64,000 nucleotides of DNA from CAVVEQ01 sp963802095 (lineage in GTDB: Bacteria; Chloroflexota; Anaerolineae; Anaerolineales; Anaerolineaceae). Numbering within the stretch: the first letter of the stretch is position 1; every line of letters starts with the position of its first letter. Positions 35,392-44,485 of this stretch are shown here, piece by piece. Under the pieces are notes generated by a model. It saw only the letters and a list, made by a program, of their open reading frames with translations. It ran no database searches and had not been told where the DNA came from. The stretch is taken from positions 101,775-165,774 of the forward strand of contig CAWDHI010000003.1 in assembly GCA_963802095.1 (NCBI GenBank), given 5' to 3'. Position numbers and translations under genes: made by a program.

Positions 35392-36357
35392 ATGAAGAAA
35401 GCAACACTTTTACGCTCACTTGGAAAAACCAATATGCTGATAACCCCGATCGGGCTGGGGATGATGGAAATGTCCGGCGGCGGCGGCCTGCTCGGCAAGG
35501 CGTTCCCCGTGATTCCGCAAGAGGATAAGAACGCCGTGATCCAGGCTGCCCTGGATGGGGGCATCAACTGGTTCGATACCGCCGAGCTCTATGGCCAGGG
35601 CGTCTCTGAGAGATCCCTGGCGGATGGTTTGAATGCGGCCGGCATGAAGGATGAAGATGTCCTGATAGCGACCAAGTGGAATCCTTTTCTACGAACGGTG
35701 AAGAGTATCCCCAGGAGCATCGAGGGTAGGCAGCGGTATCTTAGCCCTTACAGCATTGCCAATTTCATGGTGCACCAGCCCACGAGTTTTTCCTCTCCGG
35801 AGGAGGAGATGAACGCGATGGCAGACCTGGTGGAAGCGGGCAGGATCCGCTCGGTGGGGGTGAGCAATTTCAGCGCTAAACGAATGCGCCGCGCACACGC
35901 CGCCCTGGCAAAAAGAGGATTACCCCTGGCGGTCAACCAGGTGTATTACAGCCTTCTCCACCGGAATATTGAAAAGAACGGGGTATTGGAAACCGCGAAG
36001 GAACTGGGCGTGACCATCATTGCCTATACCCCGCTGGAACGGGGGCTCCTGACCGGAAAGTATCACAAGCACCCGGAAGCGCTGGAACAGAAAAACTGGA
36101 TATGGAGAACTTCACTGAAGCGCGGAATAGAGCGTACCCGTCCACTTATCGCCATTATGGAGGAAATTGCGCAAAAACACCAGGCAACGACCGGCCAGGT
36201 CGCACTCAACTGGGTGATAAATTTTGCGGGGGATACGGTGGTGACCATCCCCGGGGCGACCAAGGTCTACCAGGCGCAGGAGGCCGCGGGAACCATGAAA
36301 TTCATCCTCTCGGCCGACGAGCTGGCCAGGCTGGACGAAGCCTCCCAAGGATTGTGA
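35392..36357 (+). CDS. Aldo/keto reductase
   Basis: A 321-residue NAD(P)H-dependent oxidoreductase of the AKR superfamily. The catalytic tetrad is in place: Asp and Tyr in INWFDTAELYGQGVSERSLA, Lys in VLIATKWNPF and His in FMVHQPTSF; the cofactor region VTIPGATKVYQAQEAAGTM ends the barrel. It is similar to the AKR5/AKR11-like group acting on small aldehydes or ketones. The start has only a weak, distant GAAAGG. The next gene, a methyltransferase, starts 5 bases after its stop, so they are cotranscribed. Confidence 0.92.
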   Translation: MKKATLLRSLGKTNMLITPIGLGMMEMSGGGGLLGKAFPVIPQEDKNAVIQAALDGGINWFDTAELYGQGVSERSLADGLNAAGMKDEDVLIATKWNPFLRTVKSIPRSIEGRQRYLSPYSIANFMVHQPTSFSSPEEEMNAMADLVEAGRIRSVGVSNFSAKRMRRAHAALAKRGLPLAVNQVYYSLLHRNIEKNGVLETAKELGVTIIAYTPLERGLLTGKYHKHPEALEQKNWIWRTSLKRGIERTRPLIAIMEEIAQKHQATTGQVALNWVINFAGDTVVTIPGATKVYQAQEAAGTMKFILSADELARLDEASQGL

Positions 36358-36362
36358 CACCG

Positions 36363-36908
36363 ATGCACGCACGAAGGTTCAACCGCGAGATCGAAAGACT
36401 GCGCGAACCCGACCGCATCACCCGCATGGAAGTCGACCGGGTGGTCAATCTATCCCTGGATGGCTTGGATCACCCCGGGATGGTCCTGGATATCGGCACG
36501 GGTTCCGGGCTCTTTGCTGAGGCGTTCGCCGCGAAGGGCTTGCAAGTGACCGGTATTGATGCCAACCCGGAGATGCTTCCCGCCGCGCGGCAATTTGTTC
36601 CCACCGGAACCTTCCAGGAGGGCGTGGCGGAAGCACTGCCTTTCCCCGATGGGAGTTTTGATCTTTTATTCATGGGGTTGCTGCTGCACGAAACCGATGA
36701 TATTGCCGCAGCGCTGGCAGAAGCCTACCGGGTCACCAGGCGCAGGTTGGCAGTGCTGGAGTGGCCAAAAAAGGAGCAGGAGTTCGGCCCTCCGCTCGAC
36801 CACCGCTTGGATGTCAAATCTGTGATTTCCCTGGCTGAACAGGCGGGTTTTCACAAGATCGTATCAATCTCATTAACCTACCTTCTCCTTTACCTGTTTG
36901 ACCGGTAA
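36363..36908 (+). CDS. Class I SAM-dependent methyltransferase
   Basis: A 181-residue methyltransferase. Motif I is MVLDIGTGSGLFAEAFAAKG (about 41-60), then VTGIDANPEMLPAARQFV and ALPFPDGSFDLLFMGLLLHE. The start ATG lies 5 bases after the aldo/keto reductase stop without a strong ribosome binding site of its own, suggesting coupling. It ends 5 bases from the convergent SulP gene, with no visible terminator between. The protein is on the short side and the C-terminus lacks a recognisable substrate domain. Confidence 0.85.
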   Translation: MHARRFNREIERLREPDRITRMEVDRVVNLSLDGLDHPGMVLDIGTGSGLFAEAFAAKGLQVTGIDANPEMLPAARQFVPTGTFQEGVAEALPFPDGSFDLLFMGLLLHETDDIAAALAEAYRVTRRRLAVLEWPKKEQEFGPPLDHRLDVKSVISLAEQAGFHKIVSISLTYLLLYLFDR

Positions 36909-36913
36909 GAAAA

Positions 36914-38680
36914 TTATCCTTCCATCCCGGTTTCCAACGCCGATTCCCCTTCCGGTTTTTTTTCCTTCTTCTTGACTTTGGGCTTTTGCGATTTTTCAAA
37001 CGATTTTACAGCAGAAGCTATGCTCGGGAAAATATGATCCGTACCGATATGATCCAGCAACCCGGTTAGGCGCATGCGGTCGCGGACCGAACTGCGTACC
37101 TGGGAAAAAAACATATCGACACCCACCTGGCGCAGATCACTTATCAGAGCTGTCAGCATATCGGAGGTGCCGATATCCAGATCGGCGCTGGCTCCGAGGT
37201 CAAGCAGGATCGCCTTTGGGGGATTCTCTTTTGTCTGCTCCAGGATCTGGGTGCGGGCGACGTTCGCATTGAAGAAATACAAAGGCGCATCCAGACGCAG
37301 GATCACCAATCCCGGGATCAGCTCCGCTTCCTTGTTGCGGCTGATATCTGCATATTCGCCGGGAGAGCCAGGCCGTCTGCCGAGCGTCGCAATATACGGC
37401 CGGCTGGCACGGTAAAGCAGCATCACCACCGAGAGCAAAACAGCGATCATCAAACCGGTCATCACATCCGAGGAGATCACGCCGATCAGGGCTGTGAGGG
37501 CCAGGAAAAAATCCGTCCTGCGCTGGTAATAATAGCGCTTGATCTCCGCCACGTTAAATAAACCCACGATGGAGCTCAGGACAATGGCGCCAAGGACGGC
37601 GCTGGGAAGATTTGTAAGCAGCGGAGCCAGAAAGAGAACCACCAGCAGGATCAGGCCTGCGCTTACCAGCGATGAAAGCTGGGTGCGCTCGCCGGCATCT
37701 TCACCGCTGGCGGTGTTGGAAAGACTCATATCAATGGTGATCCCGCGGAAAAGTCCGGAAGAAATATTTGCCGCGCCCATTGCCAGCAGCTCCTGATCGG
37801 AGTCAATTTCGTAATGATATTTTGCCGCGAAAGAGCGCGCGGTACCGAGCGTTTCCCCGGCTGCCAGGAACACGATCCCCATCGCACCTCCAATTAGATA
37901 CGGGATCGTATCAAGGTTGATATTGGGGATACCCGGGACGGGCATTCCGGTTGGAATTGTGCCGACTACAGAAACGCCGTAAAGGGCATTCAGATCAAAA
38001 TAAGTTGTGATCACGATCCCGAGGATCAACGCGATCAGCCCACCGGGTACTAGCGGAAAGTAGCGTTTTACGGCAAAGACGAGGGCGATCGTTCCCACGC
38101 CGAGCATCAGGGAGTAAATATTGGTCTCGGGAAGTTTGGATATCAGCTGCCCCATCTGTTGGAAGAAACTCCCGCTGCCACCCGACACCCCGAAAACCTT
38201 GGGAAGCTGGCTTACCGCGATGAGGCAGGCAACCCCGAACACATAACCGGTCATCACGGATTTCGCCAGGAAATCGGAGATGAAGCCCAGTTTGAGCAGG
38301 GAAAGAACCAGCAGGATGATCCCCACGGTGATCGCCAGTGCGGAAGTCAGCGCCATCAGGGCGGCTGGGTCTCCGGCTGCCAGGGGTGCGACAACTGCCA
38401 GCGACATGATCGACATGGTGGAGCTGGTGGTGACCTTCATGTGGCGGCTGGTGGCCAGAAGTGCGTAGGCGGTCATTCCCACGATCGCAGAATAAAGCCC
38501 CGCCTGCGGGGGGACGCCAGCCATCTGGGCATAGGACATGGCCACAGGGATCATGATCATCCCGACCACCACACCCGATAGGAGATCGTCGCGGAGCCAC
38601 ACCCGTTGGTATGACCGCATCCAACCAATGATCGGTACATATTGAATCAATTTCTTGGTTTGAAGTATTCTGTTGATCAT
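36914..38680 (-). CDS. SulP-family anion transporter with STAS domain
   Basis: A 588-residue inner-membrane permease. About 12-14 hydrophobic segments fill residues 25-425; the family signature near the start is VVGMIMIPVAMSYAQMAGVP with PQAGLYSAIVGMTAYALLAT. The C-terminal STAS domain (about 440-545; LVILRLDAPLYFFNANVART, KAILLDLGASADLDIGTSDM) regulates or stabilises transport. An unusual Lys/Glu-rich tail (KPKVKKKEKKPEGESALE) follows. SulP proteins carry sulfate, bicarbonate or dicarboxylates; the substrate is not evident. AGGTGG precedes the ATG. Transcribed alone. Confidence 0.93.
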   Translation of the reverse strand: MINRILQTKKLIQYVPIIGWMRSYQRVWLRDDLLSGVVVGMIMIPVAMSYAQMAGVPPQAGLYSAIVGMTAYALLATSRHMKVTTSSTMSIMSLAVVAPLAAGDPAALMALTSALAITVGIILLVLSLLKLGFISDFLAKSVMTGYVFGVACLIAVSQLPKVFGVSGGSGSFFQQMGQLISKLPETNIYSLMLGVGTIALVFAVKRYFPLVPGGLIALILGIVITTYFDLNALYGVSVVGTIPTGMPVPGIPNINLDTIPYLIGGAMGIVFLAAGETLGTARSFAAKYHYEIDSDQELLAMGAANISSGLFRGITIDMSLSNTASGEDAGERTQLSSLVSAGLILLVVLFLAPLLTNLPSAVLGAIVLSSIVGLFNVAEIKRYYYQRRTDFFLALTALIGVISSDVMTGLMIAVLLSVVMLLYRASRPYIATLGRRPGSPGEYADISRNKEAELIPGLVILRLDAPLYFFNANVARTQILEQTKENPPKAILLDLGASADLDIGTSDMLTALISDLRQVGVDMFFSQVRSSVRDRMRLTGLLDHIGTDHIFPSIASAVKSFEKSQKPKVKKKEKKPEGESALETGMEG

Positions 38681-38981
38681 TGACCACCTGTTCCTGATTC
38701 ACCCGGAAATGCGTCCCAATTATGGCCTACCTCTTTTTCGGGATTTATCACTTGATGATAATTGTACCTAAACTTAACCCTAGTATTGAACGAATCTCCC
38801 ACGAAAACCAACATATTTTGATATTTCCTTTACCACGGGAGGCAGCAGGAGATAGGTATTGAAAGTTGTTCTCACGGATGTCCAATAAGAATTGGTTGGA
38901 TTTTTTAAATAAGGTAAAGATTGTCGATATAATTAGGTACTTCTGATTCAACAAAATTCTTTAAGAAAGGATGTGCATCAA
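38681..38981. other. Intergenic region with a -10 element for the YtxH gene
   Basis: No gene seen. A perfect TATAAT sits at 38928-38933, 49 bases before the YtxH start codon, without a clear -35 box. AAAGGATG at 38967-38974 is the likely ribosome binding site. Confidence 0.45.
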
Positions 38982-39212
38982 ATGAACAAAGATCTACTTC
39001 TTGGGCTTGGCATTGGATTCTTTGGGGGAGTGCTGGTTGGTGGACTCACCGCGCTGCTGCTTGCCCCATCCAGCGGCGAGGAATTGCGCGGCCAGATTCG
39101 CGTAAAAGCGGGAGAGGGAACCCAGTATCTCAAGGATACTTACAGCGATGCCAGCGATTGGGTGGTTGACCAGACCGGAAAGTTGCGAAAAGTAAAACCC
39201 GACGAAGGATAA
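38982..39212 (+). CDS. YtxH-domain small membrane protein
   Basis: A 76-residue protein with one N-terminal transmembrane segment (LLLGLGIGFFGGVLVGGLTA) followed directly by the YtxH signature LLAPSSGEELRGQIRVKAGE and an amphipathic helix. YtxH/GvpP-like proteins are general-stress membrane proteins of uncertain function. The ATG at 38982 follows AAAGGATG; a GTG three codons earlier is possible. Its own terminator follows, so it is monocistronic. Confidence 0.85.
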   Translation: MNKDLLLGLGIGFFGGVLVGGLTALLLAPSSGEELRGQIRVKAGEGTQYLKDTYSDASDWVVDQTGKLRKVKPDEG

Positions 39213-39228
39213 TTGGAATATGCAACCT

Positions 39229-39264
39229 AGGTTAACCTCCTGACATTCAGGAGGTTAACCTTTT
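39229..39264 (+). terminator. Strong terminator after the YtxH gene
   Basis: A 15-bp perfect stem AGGTTAACCTCCTGA (39229-39243) / TCAGGAGGTTAACCT (39247-39261), 3-base loop, then TTTT. Confidence 0.88.
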
Positions 39265-39329
39265 CCCGGTAAGGAAAGATCTGTTTCCCAACCTGGTATA
39301 ACCAGGATACACCCAAAAGGAGAATTAAA

Positions 39330-39704
39330 ATGCAGAAAAATAATTCGGGTTGTTTAACTGCTGCTGTCACCGGCTTTTCCAGGCTGTTTTTGCTATTCGC
39401 CTGGATCGCCCGACCGTTGGCATTTGATGCCGCATTTGGGTCCTGGATCTGGCCTTGCCTGGGCTTCCTGGTCCTGCCCTTCACCACGCTGATGTACCTG
39501 ATTCTGATCACCAATGGCGCCACCCGCACAATTTCGGGAATCGACTGGCTTTGGCTCATCCTGGCTGTGGTAGTCGATCTTTCTAGCATGGCTGCTGCCG
39601 GTGCCGCCAACCGGAATAGGATCCCGCAGGGCTATCCGGGATCCGTTCCGCCCGAACCCCCTGCAGCGCCTCCCGCTGCGCCGTCTGCCCAGGGAAAAAA
39701 TTAA
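39330..39704 (+). CDS. Small integral membrane protein with Pro/Ala-rich tail
   Basis: A 124-residue protein with three likely transmembrane segments (about 15-34, 38-62 and 70-92; the second reads WIWPCLGFLVLPFTTLMYLI) and a cytosolic or external tail rich in Pro and Ala (PPEPPAAPPAAPSAQGKN). AAAAGGAG precedes the ATG. Family not recognised. It lies between the YtxH gene and an exported protein on the same strand. Confidence 0.7.
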   Translation: MQKNNSGCLTAAVTGFSRLFLLFAWIARPLAFDAAFGSWIWPCLGFLVLPFTTLMYLILITNGATRTISGIDWLWLILAVVVDLSSMAAAGAANRNRIPQGYPGSVPPEPPAAPPAAPSAQGKN

Positions 39705-39775
39705 TAGCTGTGTTTTCCCGGGTAGGGGGCAGGGAGTGGAATTAGTGATTTAGTCCTGGATCTGAGGAGGATAAG

Positions 39776-40630
39776 ATGACAAAGAGAAGAACGTGGATCA
39801 TTATTGGAATGACGATCGCACTCACCGGTGTTGCCATTCTCCTGTTTGGGTCCAGGACTGCCTTTTCCACCTCCCCGCTTCTTGCATTCGGGGCGGCGAC
39901 AAATACCCCAATGGTTCCCGCCGGCCAGGCCATCCCGATCAAACCGATTGCCGGTCTCAGCTCGTTAACTGCCACGGCAAAGATCAGCACAAACGGATTG
40001 ATCAACAATGAAAAAGCCCAGGGGGACCTGAATGCGGTCATTGCCACGAACAACAAAGGGCAGAGCAAGATCACCGTCACAGGCAGCCTGCTGGGAACCA
40101 TTGCCGCCCAGGTGGGTGGGTCGGTGGTCGGTTTATTTACGCCTTCCAGCGTCGATATTTATAAAGTCCCCGCGGGGAGCTATATCGTGATCAACAGCCT
40201 GATCCCGGTCTGCGTGAAACCGACTGACCCGGCGACCACGGAAGCTCTCGGCGAGTTCAGTCCGCAGGGCTTGATGAGTATGTTGACCGGCAAAGAGGTG
40301 GCACGCGGTACCCTGGCCGGCCAGGAGACCTATAACGGGGCGACGCTTGATCATTATGTGGTCAACGGGGATGCGTTCCTGGCAGCAGCGAAGAAGAGCG
40401 GCGACCCCAAATTGAAGGCATTTGGGGATGCGCTCTGGGATGCAGGTGATGCGGACCTTTACGTGGATGCCAAAGACCGTTACCCGGTGGCTTTCCGCAA
40501 TAATTTTAGCGGAACCTATGACCCCTTGAAGTTCGAGGGGAATTTCGATGTCAGCATCCAGTTGACCGGCGTAAACACCAACCCGGTGATCACCCTGCCG
40601 GCATCCTGCAAAAACCCGATCACGCCCTGA
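39776..40630 (+). CDS. Exported protein of unknown function
   Basis: A 284-residue protein with an N-terminal signal anchor (IIIGMTIALTGVAILLFGS, about 8-26). The mature part alternates strands in a pattern resembling a LolA/LprG-like half-barrel: ATNNKGQSKITVTGSLLGTI, IYKVPAGSYIVINSLIPVC, GQETYNGATLDHYVVNGDAF, DADLYVDAKDRYPVAFRNNF, ending with a second Cys (ASCKNPITP). That fold binds lipids in other bacteria; the resemblance is by eye and unproven. GAGGAGG precedes the ATG. Two cysteines may form a disulphide. Confidence 0.7.
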   Translation: MTKRRTWIIIGMTIALTGVAILLFGSRTAFSTSPLLAFGAATNTPMVPAGQAIPIKPIAGLSSLTATAKISTNGLINNEKAQGDLNAVIATNNKGQSKITVTGSLLGTIAAQVGGSVVGLFTPSSVDIYKVPAGSYIVINSLIPVCVKPTDPATTEALGEFSPQGLMSMLTGKEVARGTLAGQETYNGATLDHYVVNGDAFLAAAKKSGDPKLKAFGDALWDAGDADLYVDAKDRYPVAFRNNFSGTYDPLKFEGNFDVSIQLTGVNTNPVITLPASCKNPITP

Positions 40631-41083
40631 TCTTTCTTGAATATTCACGTTCCATGGAATTCTCCTGCGGTCCCCATTCAAATCTTGGGAGGTACATGCG
40701 ATTCTGCCTGCCTTGCGGCCGGGTGAAGGCGGCCTCAATAATTCAGCTGGGAGCGAAGTCTCGTTTACAATCGGAAGACCGGATTCAGTCCAGGAGCGGA
40801 TTCCTGTGGAGATCACCGAAAAAGAAGCAAAGCCTTCGATCGAATCGAGCCACCCTCGTTCCTGAAATTATGGCGGGGCTGACGGTGACGTTGGTGAGCA
40901 TTCACGGGGGCACGGCTTCCACGCTCACCGCCGGGGTGAACCCGGACGAACGGAAGTAAACCGAAATGCTAACCACAATCGTTACATTTCGGACTGGCAG
41001 AACTTCATTATGCAAAAACAGGATTCTTCAAAGTAGATCACCGATCGATCCTTCACTGATATCAATAAACAGGAGCAACGAAC
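40631..41083. other. Intergenic region without a supported gene
   Basis: A 453-base gap between the exported protein and the radical SAM gene. Short frames exist on both strands, but none has a ribosome binding site together with a recognisable product. The segment from 40800 to 40960 has coding-like composition and could be a decayed remnant. AGGAG at 41071-41075 serves the next gene. Confidence 0.4.
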
Positions 41084-42382
41084 TTGGCTGAATTTCCCCA
41101 ACCCCCAAAAACCTCCCCCAAGGATGCCCCACGGGCATTCCACCTGCTGGCCAAGCCCACCGGGGCAACCTGCAACCTGGATTGCAAATACTGCTTCTTT
41201 CTTTCCAAGGAACTGCTCTACCCGGATAGCCGCTTCCGTATGACGGACGAGGTGCTGGAAGGGTATATCCGCGCGCTGTTGGAAGCCCACCAGGAGCCCG
41301 ATGTGACCATCGCCTGGCAGGGCGGCGAGCCCACCCTGATGGGACTGGATTTCTTCAAACGCTCTGTGGAGCTGGTGCAGAAACACCGCAAGCCCGGGCA
41401 GCAGGTAGCCTACAACATCCAGACGAACGGCATCAAGGTGGATGATGACTTTGCGGAGTTCTTTCACGAAAACCATTTTCTGGTGGGCCTCAGCATGGAT
41501 GGTACCCCGGAAATGCACGATACCTACCGGGTTAACAAGGGAGGGCAGGGTACCCACAAACGCGTCCTGAAAGCCTGGAACATTCTCAATGAACACAAGG
41601 TGGATGTCAATATCCTGACCACGGTCAACGCGGCCAACGCGGATCATCCCCTGGAGGTCTATCGCTATTTCCGCGATGAGATCAAGGCGCAGTACATGCA
41701 GTTCATCCCAATCGTGGAGCGTTCCACTGCGGAGATGCTGCCTCTGGCGAACGAGGGTTGGGGGGAACGGGCCGGCAACCGGCCGTTATACGTCCAGGCG
41801 GGTGATCTGGTGACCGAGCGCTCGGTCAGGCCGGAGCAGTACGGGCAATTCCTGGCAGCGATCTTCGATGAATGGGTTCGCCGGGATGTAGGCAATATCT
41901 TCGTGATCAACTTCGACGCCTCGCTGGCCAACTGGCTGGGACAGCCAAGCATGTGCATCTTACAGCGCACCTGCGGCGACGCGCTCGCCATGGAACATAA
42001 CGGCGACCTGTATTCCTGTGACCATTTCGTTGAGCCGGCTTACCTTTTGGGGAACATCCGCGAAAAGCACATGGTGGAGTTGATCGCCTCCCCGCAGCAG
42101 CGCAAGTTTGGGCGGGACAAATTCGATTCGCTGCCCAAATACTGCCGGGAGTGCAAGGTGCTGTTTGCCTGTTATGGGGAATGCCCGCGCAACCGCTTCA
42201 TGCCCACACCGGATGGCGAAGGGGGATTGAATTATCTGTGCGCTGGGTACAAGTATTTCTTCAAGCACATCGATAAACCGATGAAGCTGATGTCTGATTT
42301 ACTACGCCAGGGGCGTTATGCAGACGAGGTGATGGGCATCCTGGCGGAGCAAGAAAAACAAGCCCGGAAGCATGGGCGCTAA
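41084..42382 (+). CDS. Anaerobic sulfatase maturase-like radical SAM/SPASM protein
   Basis: A 432-residue enzyme of the anSME family, which oxidises Cys or Ser in a sulfatase active site to formylglycine using S-adenosylmethionine and iron-sulfur clusters, under anaerobic conditions. The radical SAM motif is CNLDCKYC (Cys30, 34, 37), followed by IAWQGGEPTLMGLDFF and QTNGIKVDDDFAEFF. The C-terminal SPASM part has RTCGDALAMEHNGDLYSCDH, a CRECKVLFACYGECPRNR cluster region and a late Cys (YLCAGYKYF). It begins with TTG after AGGAG. No sulfatase gene lies in the window, so its client is elsewhere or it modifies another protein. Confidence 0.9.
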   Translation: MAEFPQPPKTSPKDAPRAFHLLAKPTGATCNLDCKYCFFLSKELLYPDSRFRMTDEVLEGYIRALLEAHQEPDVTIAWQGGEPTLMGLDFFKRSVELVQKHRKPGQQVAYNIQTNGIKVDDDFAEFFHENHFLVGLSMDGTPEMHDTYRVNKGGQGTHKRVLKAWNILNEHKVDVNILTTVNAANADHPLEVYRYFRDEIKAQYMQFIPIVERSTAEMLPLANEGWGERAGNRPLYVQAGDLVTERSVRPEQYGQFLAAIFDEWVRRDVGNIFVINFDASLANWLGQPSMCILQRTCGDALAMEHNGDLYSCDHFVEPAYLLGNIREKHMVELIASPQQRKFGRDKFDSLPKYCRECKVLFACYGECPRNRFMPTPDGEGGLNYLCAGYKYFFKHIDKPMKLMSDLLRQGRYADEVMGILAEQEKQARKHGR

Positions 42383-42497
42383 TATCATTTCCAGCTGTTT
42401 CTGATTTTTTATAAGATCAAACCGACCTTCCGACAAGAAGCTGTAATTTGGTTAAATTTCCCCCGAATTCCATTAATTCCTTTATAAATCATCAAAA

Positions 42498-42518
42498 TTA
42501 ACCTTTCGAAACCGTTAA
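42498..42518. promoter_or_regulatory. Imperfect palindrome upstream of the Ser/Thr kinase
   Basis: TTAAC (42498-42502) and GTTAA (42514-42518) flank TTTCGAAA (42504-42511) to give a near-symmetrical 21-base A/T-rich element, 62 bases before the kinase start. Possible operator; no protein is implied. Confidence 0.35.
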
Positions 42519-42579
42519 TGTCAATTTATGGGATTCGCGTTAAAATTAAAATAGCGAAATTTCCTCGATTGAGCGAAGC

Positions 42580-44082
42580 ATGACTGATTTAACAGGTCAA
42601 ACAATTGGTCGCTACAGGATAATCGAGCAGCTCGGTAGAGGGGGGATGGCGAATGTCTACCGGGCTATAGATACTCGCCTTGACCGCACGGTGGCGCTTA
42701 AGATCATTCGCTCGGAAAACCTGGAGGAAACGGATTTTCTACGTCGTTTCGACCGGGAAGCCAGGGCGCTTGCCATATTAAACCACCCAAATATTGTTCA
42801 TATCAACGACTATGGAGAATTGAACGGCCTGCCATATTTGGAAATGGACTATATCCCTGGGGGGACATTGGAAAAACACCTGGGCGTATTGATCCCGTGG
42901 TCTGAATCCGCACGGTTCCTTGCGCCGGTGGCATTTGCGCTTGACCATGCTCACAGGCAGGGGATCATCCACCGAGACATCAAGCCATCCAATATCCTCA
43001 TCACCGAATCCGGCGAGCCAATGATCACCGATTTTGGGATCGCCAAGATCATGGAGCTTGACCATGTGACGCTGGTCACCCTGCCGGGGTTTGGCGTGGG
43101 TACGCCTGCCTATATGTCACCCGAGCAGGTGATGGGTAAACCAATCGATGGCAGGTCTGATGTCTACTCCCTGGGCATCGTCCTTTATGAAATGTGCACC
43201 GGGCACCCACCTTACCGGGCAGAAACCCCGATGGCAGTAGCGGTAAAACAAGTGCACGATCCCATTCCTCGCCCCCGCCAGGACCTGGTTCCCCTTCCGT
43301 CAGCGGCCGAGAAAGCCATTTTGACCGCGCTCGCCAAGGAGCCGGAGCAACGCTACCCAAATATGGCTGCTTTCGCTGAAACCCTGGATAAACTGGGTAG
43401 GAAAGCCCCGGTATCGGATAGCAAGGCAACCTTTACGTCGATCCCAATTCCTAAGGAACTGGTTGATGGTGGGGGATTTCGGGATGACGGCCCCCCCCGC
43501 AAGGGAAGACTGTTCGCTTACTTTCCCTTCTTTTCCCAGAATCGGACGCTTGCCACCCTGTTATCCTTGGTGATTGTCGTGGTAATTTCCACGCTGGTAT
43601 TTGGGATCGGGTATGCACAGAAAATCCGCGATGAGCAGCAGCAAGTCTCTTCGACCTCCTCGGTCCTCCTCGGCCTGCCTGGTGGCGCTTCAACTGACTT
43701 TGCAACCGAAGTTGCCTCCCAAACAAATATCCCTGGAGCTCCTGCGTTATTTGCCAAGGATGATTCCCACACCCCAACGCCTACCCTGACATTGTCCCCA
43801 TCCCCGACGCGTCGATTTGGAAACGGCACAACCCCGACGGAAAAATCACCCGGCAATCCGGGATCCGGAACTTCCGCCACCCAGCAACCGACATTAATTC
43901 CCAGCACCGCCCCAACGTCTCCACCGCCCACTTCTCCACCGCCAACCTCCCCGCCACCAACTTCTCCACCCCCTACATCTCCTCCACCAACTGTTGCTCC
44001 GACTTCACAACCAAACACACCGGTCCCAACACCGGCTGAAGCAACGCCGACAAAGAAACCAAAACCAACCAAAAAGCCGTAA
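42580..44082 (+). CDS. Transmembrane serine/threonine protein kinase (PknB-like)
   Basis: A 500-residue Hanks-type kinase. The glycine loop is QLGRGGMANVYRAI (17-30), ATP-binding Lys41 is in VALKIIR, HRD with catalytic Asp133 is in IIHRDIKPSNIL, and DFG is at 151-153, followed by GTPAYMSPEQVMG. The cytosolic kinase domain ends near residue 270; a transmembrane segment (TLLSLVIVVVISTLVFGIGY, about 325-348) leads to an extracellular tail of about 150 residues rich in Thr, Pro and Ser, with six SPPPT-type repeats and a final Lys-rich KKPKPTKKP. No PASTA or other sensor domain is present. Probable envelope signalling kinase; ligand unknown. Confidence 0.93.
   Translation: MTDLTGQTIGRYRIIEQLGRGGMANVYRAIDTRLDRTVALKIIRSENLEETDFLRRFDREARALAILNHPNIVHINDYGELNGLPYLEMDYIPGGTLEKHLGVLIPWSESARFLAPVAFALDHAHRQGIIHRDIKPSNILITESGEPMITDFGIAKIMELDHVTLVTLPGFGVGTPAYMSPEQVMGKPIDGRSDVYSLGIVLYEMCTGHPPYRAETPMAVAVKQVHDPIPRPRQDLVPLPSAAEKAILTALAKEPEQRYPNMAAFAETLDKLGRKAPVSDSKATFTSIPIPKELVDGGGFRDDGPPRKGRLFAYFPFFSQNRTLATLLSLVIVVVISTLVFGIGYAQKIRDEQQQVSSTSSVLLGLPGGASTDFATEVASQTNIPGAPALFAKDDSHTPTPTLTLSPSPTRRFGNGTTPTEKSPGNPGSGTSATQQPTLIPSTAPTSPPPTSPPPTSPPPTSPPPTSPPPTVAPTSQPNTPVPTPAEATPTKKPKPTKKP
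43918..43989 (+). repeat. 15-base tandem repeats encoding SPPPT units
   Basis: About five imperfect copies of a 15-base unit encode successive Ser-Pro-Pro-Pro-Thr in the extracellular tail of the kinase. Codons vary between copies, so the protein sequence is kept more than the DNA. Confidence 0.8.
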
Positions 44083-44132
44083 TGGGAGATTCGGATTTTA
44101 GTATATGAATAGTGTTTTTAGGACGATTAGGG

Positions 44133-44435
44133 TTAGGGAGCTTTATCCAGTAGATTGATCATCTCTGCGACAATCTTTTCTCTACGCGCGCGCAAAGAAT
44201 CCGATCGATCCCCGGAATCGGAATCATCTAAATCCGCCAGGCAGGAGGTCGCGTATTCCTGCAAAAAAATCCGGCTGGTACCCTGCACGGCGGCATGCAC
44301 AGCGGAGAGCTGCTGCATGATTTCGCGGCAGTCGCGTTCACTTTCCAGCATGGATTCGATTCCGCGCACCTGACCCTCGATGCGGCGCAAGCGAAGGATC
44401 ATTTTTTCTTTAACCTCTGGATCCTGGATGTTCAT
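44133..44435 (-). CDS. CsoR/RcnR-family repressor, CstR-like
   Basis: A 100-residue all-helical repressor (DUF156). The RLRRIEGQVRGIESMLESER helix (14-33) is the DNA-contact region. The metal/thiol site has Cys36 and Cys65, the pair shared by the whole family, but the His that CsoR uses at position 61 is Tyr here. Two Cys without His is the pattern of persulfide-sensing CstR proteins, so a sulfur-species sensor is more likely than a copper sensor. The ATG at 44435 starts MNIQDPEVKEK; an earlier in-frame start is poorly placed. It lies 50 bases behind fmdB, with a palindromic operator upstream of both. Confidence 0.85.
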   Translation of the reverse strand: MNIQDPEVKEKMILRLRRIEGQVRGIESMLESERDCREIMQQLSAVHAAVQGTSRIFLQEYATSCLADLDDSDSGDRSDSLRARREKIVAEMINLLDKAP

Positions 44436-44485
44436 TTGTTGCCTTTCCTGAAAGCTGGCGCACGGCCAGCAGGGGATCATCCTGC

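Noticed and set aside
40654..40959. A 101-codon plus-strand frame between the exported protein and the radical SAM gene
   Set aside because: No ribosome binding site, no recognisable domain, and an odd composition; it may be a remnant but not a supported gene.
43918..43989. Short regular repeats that could suggest a CRISPR array
   Set aside because: The units are 15 bases with no spacers and encode in-frame SPPPT repeats of the kinase tail.
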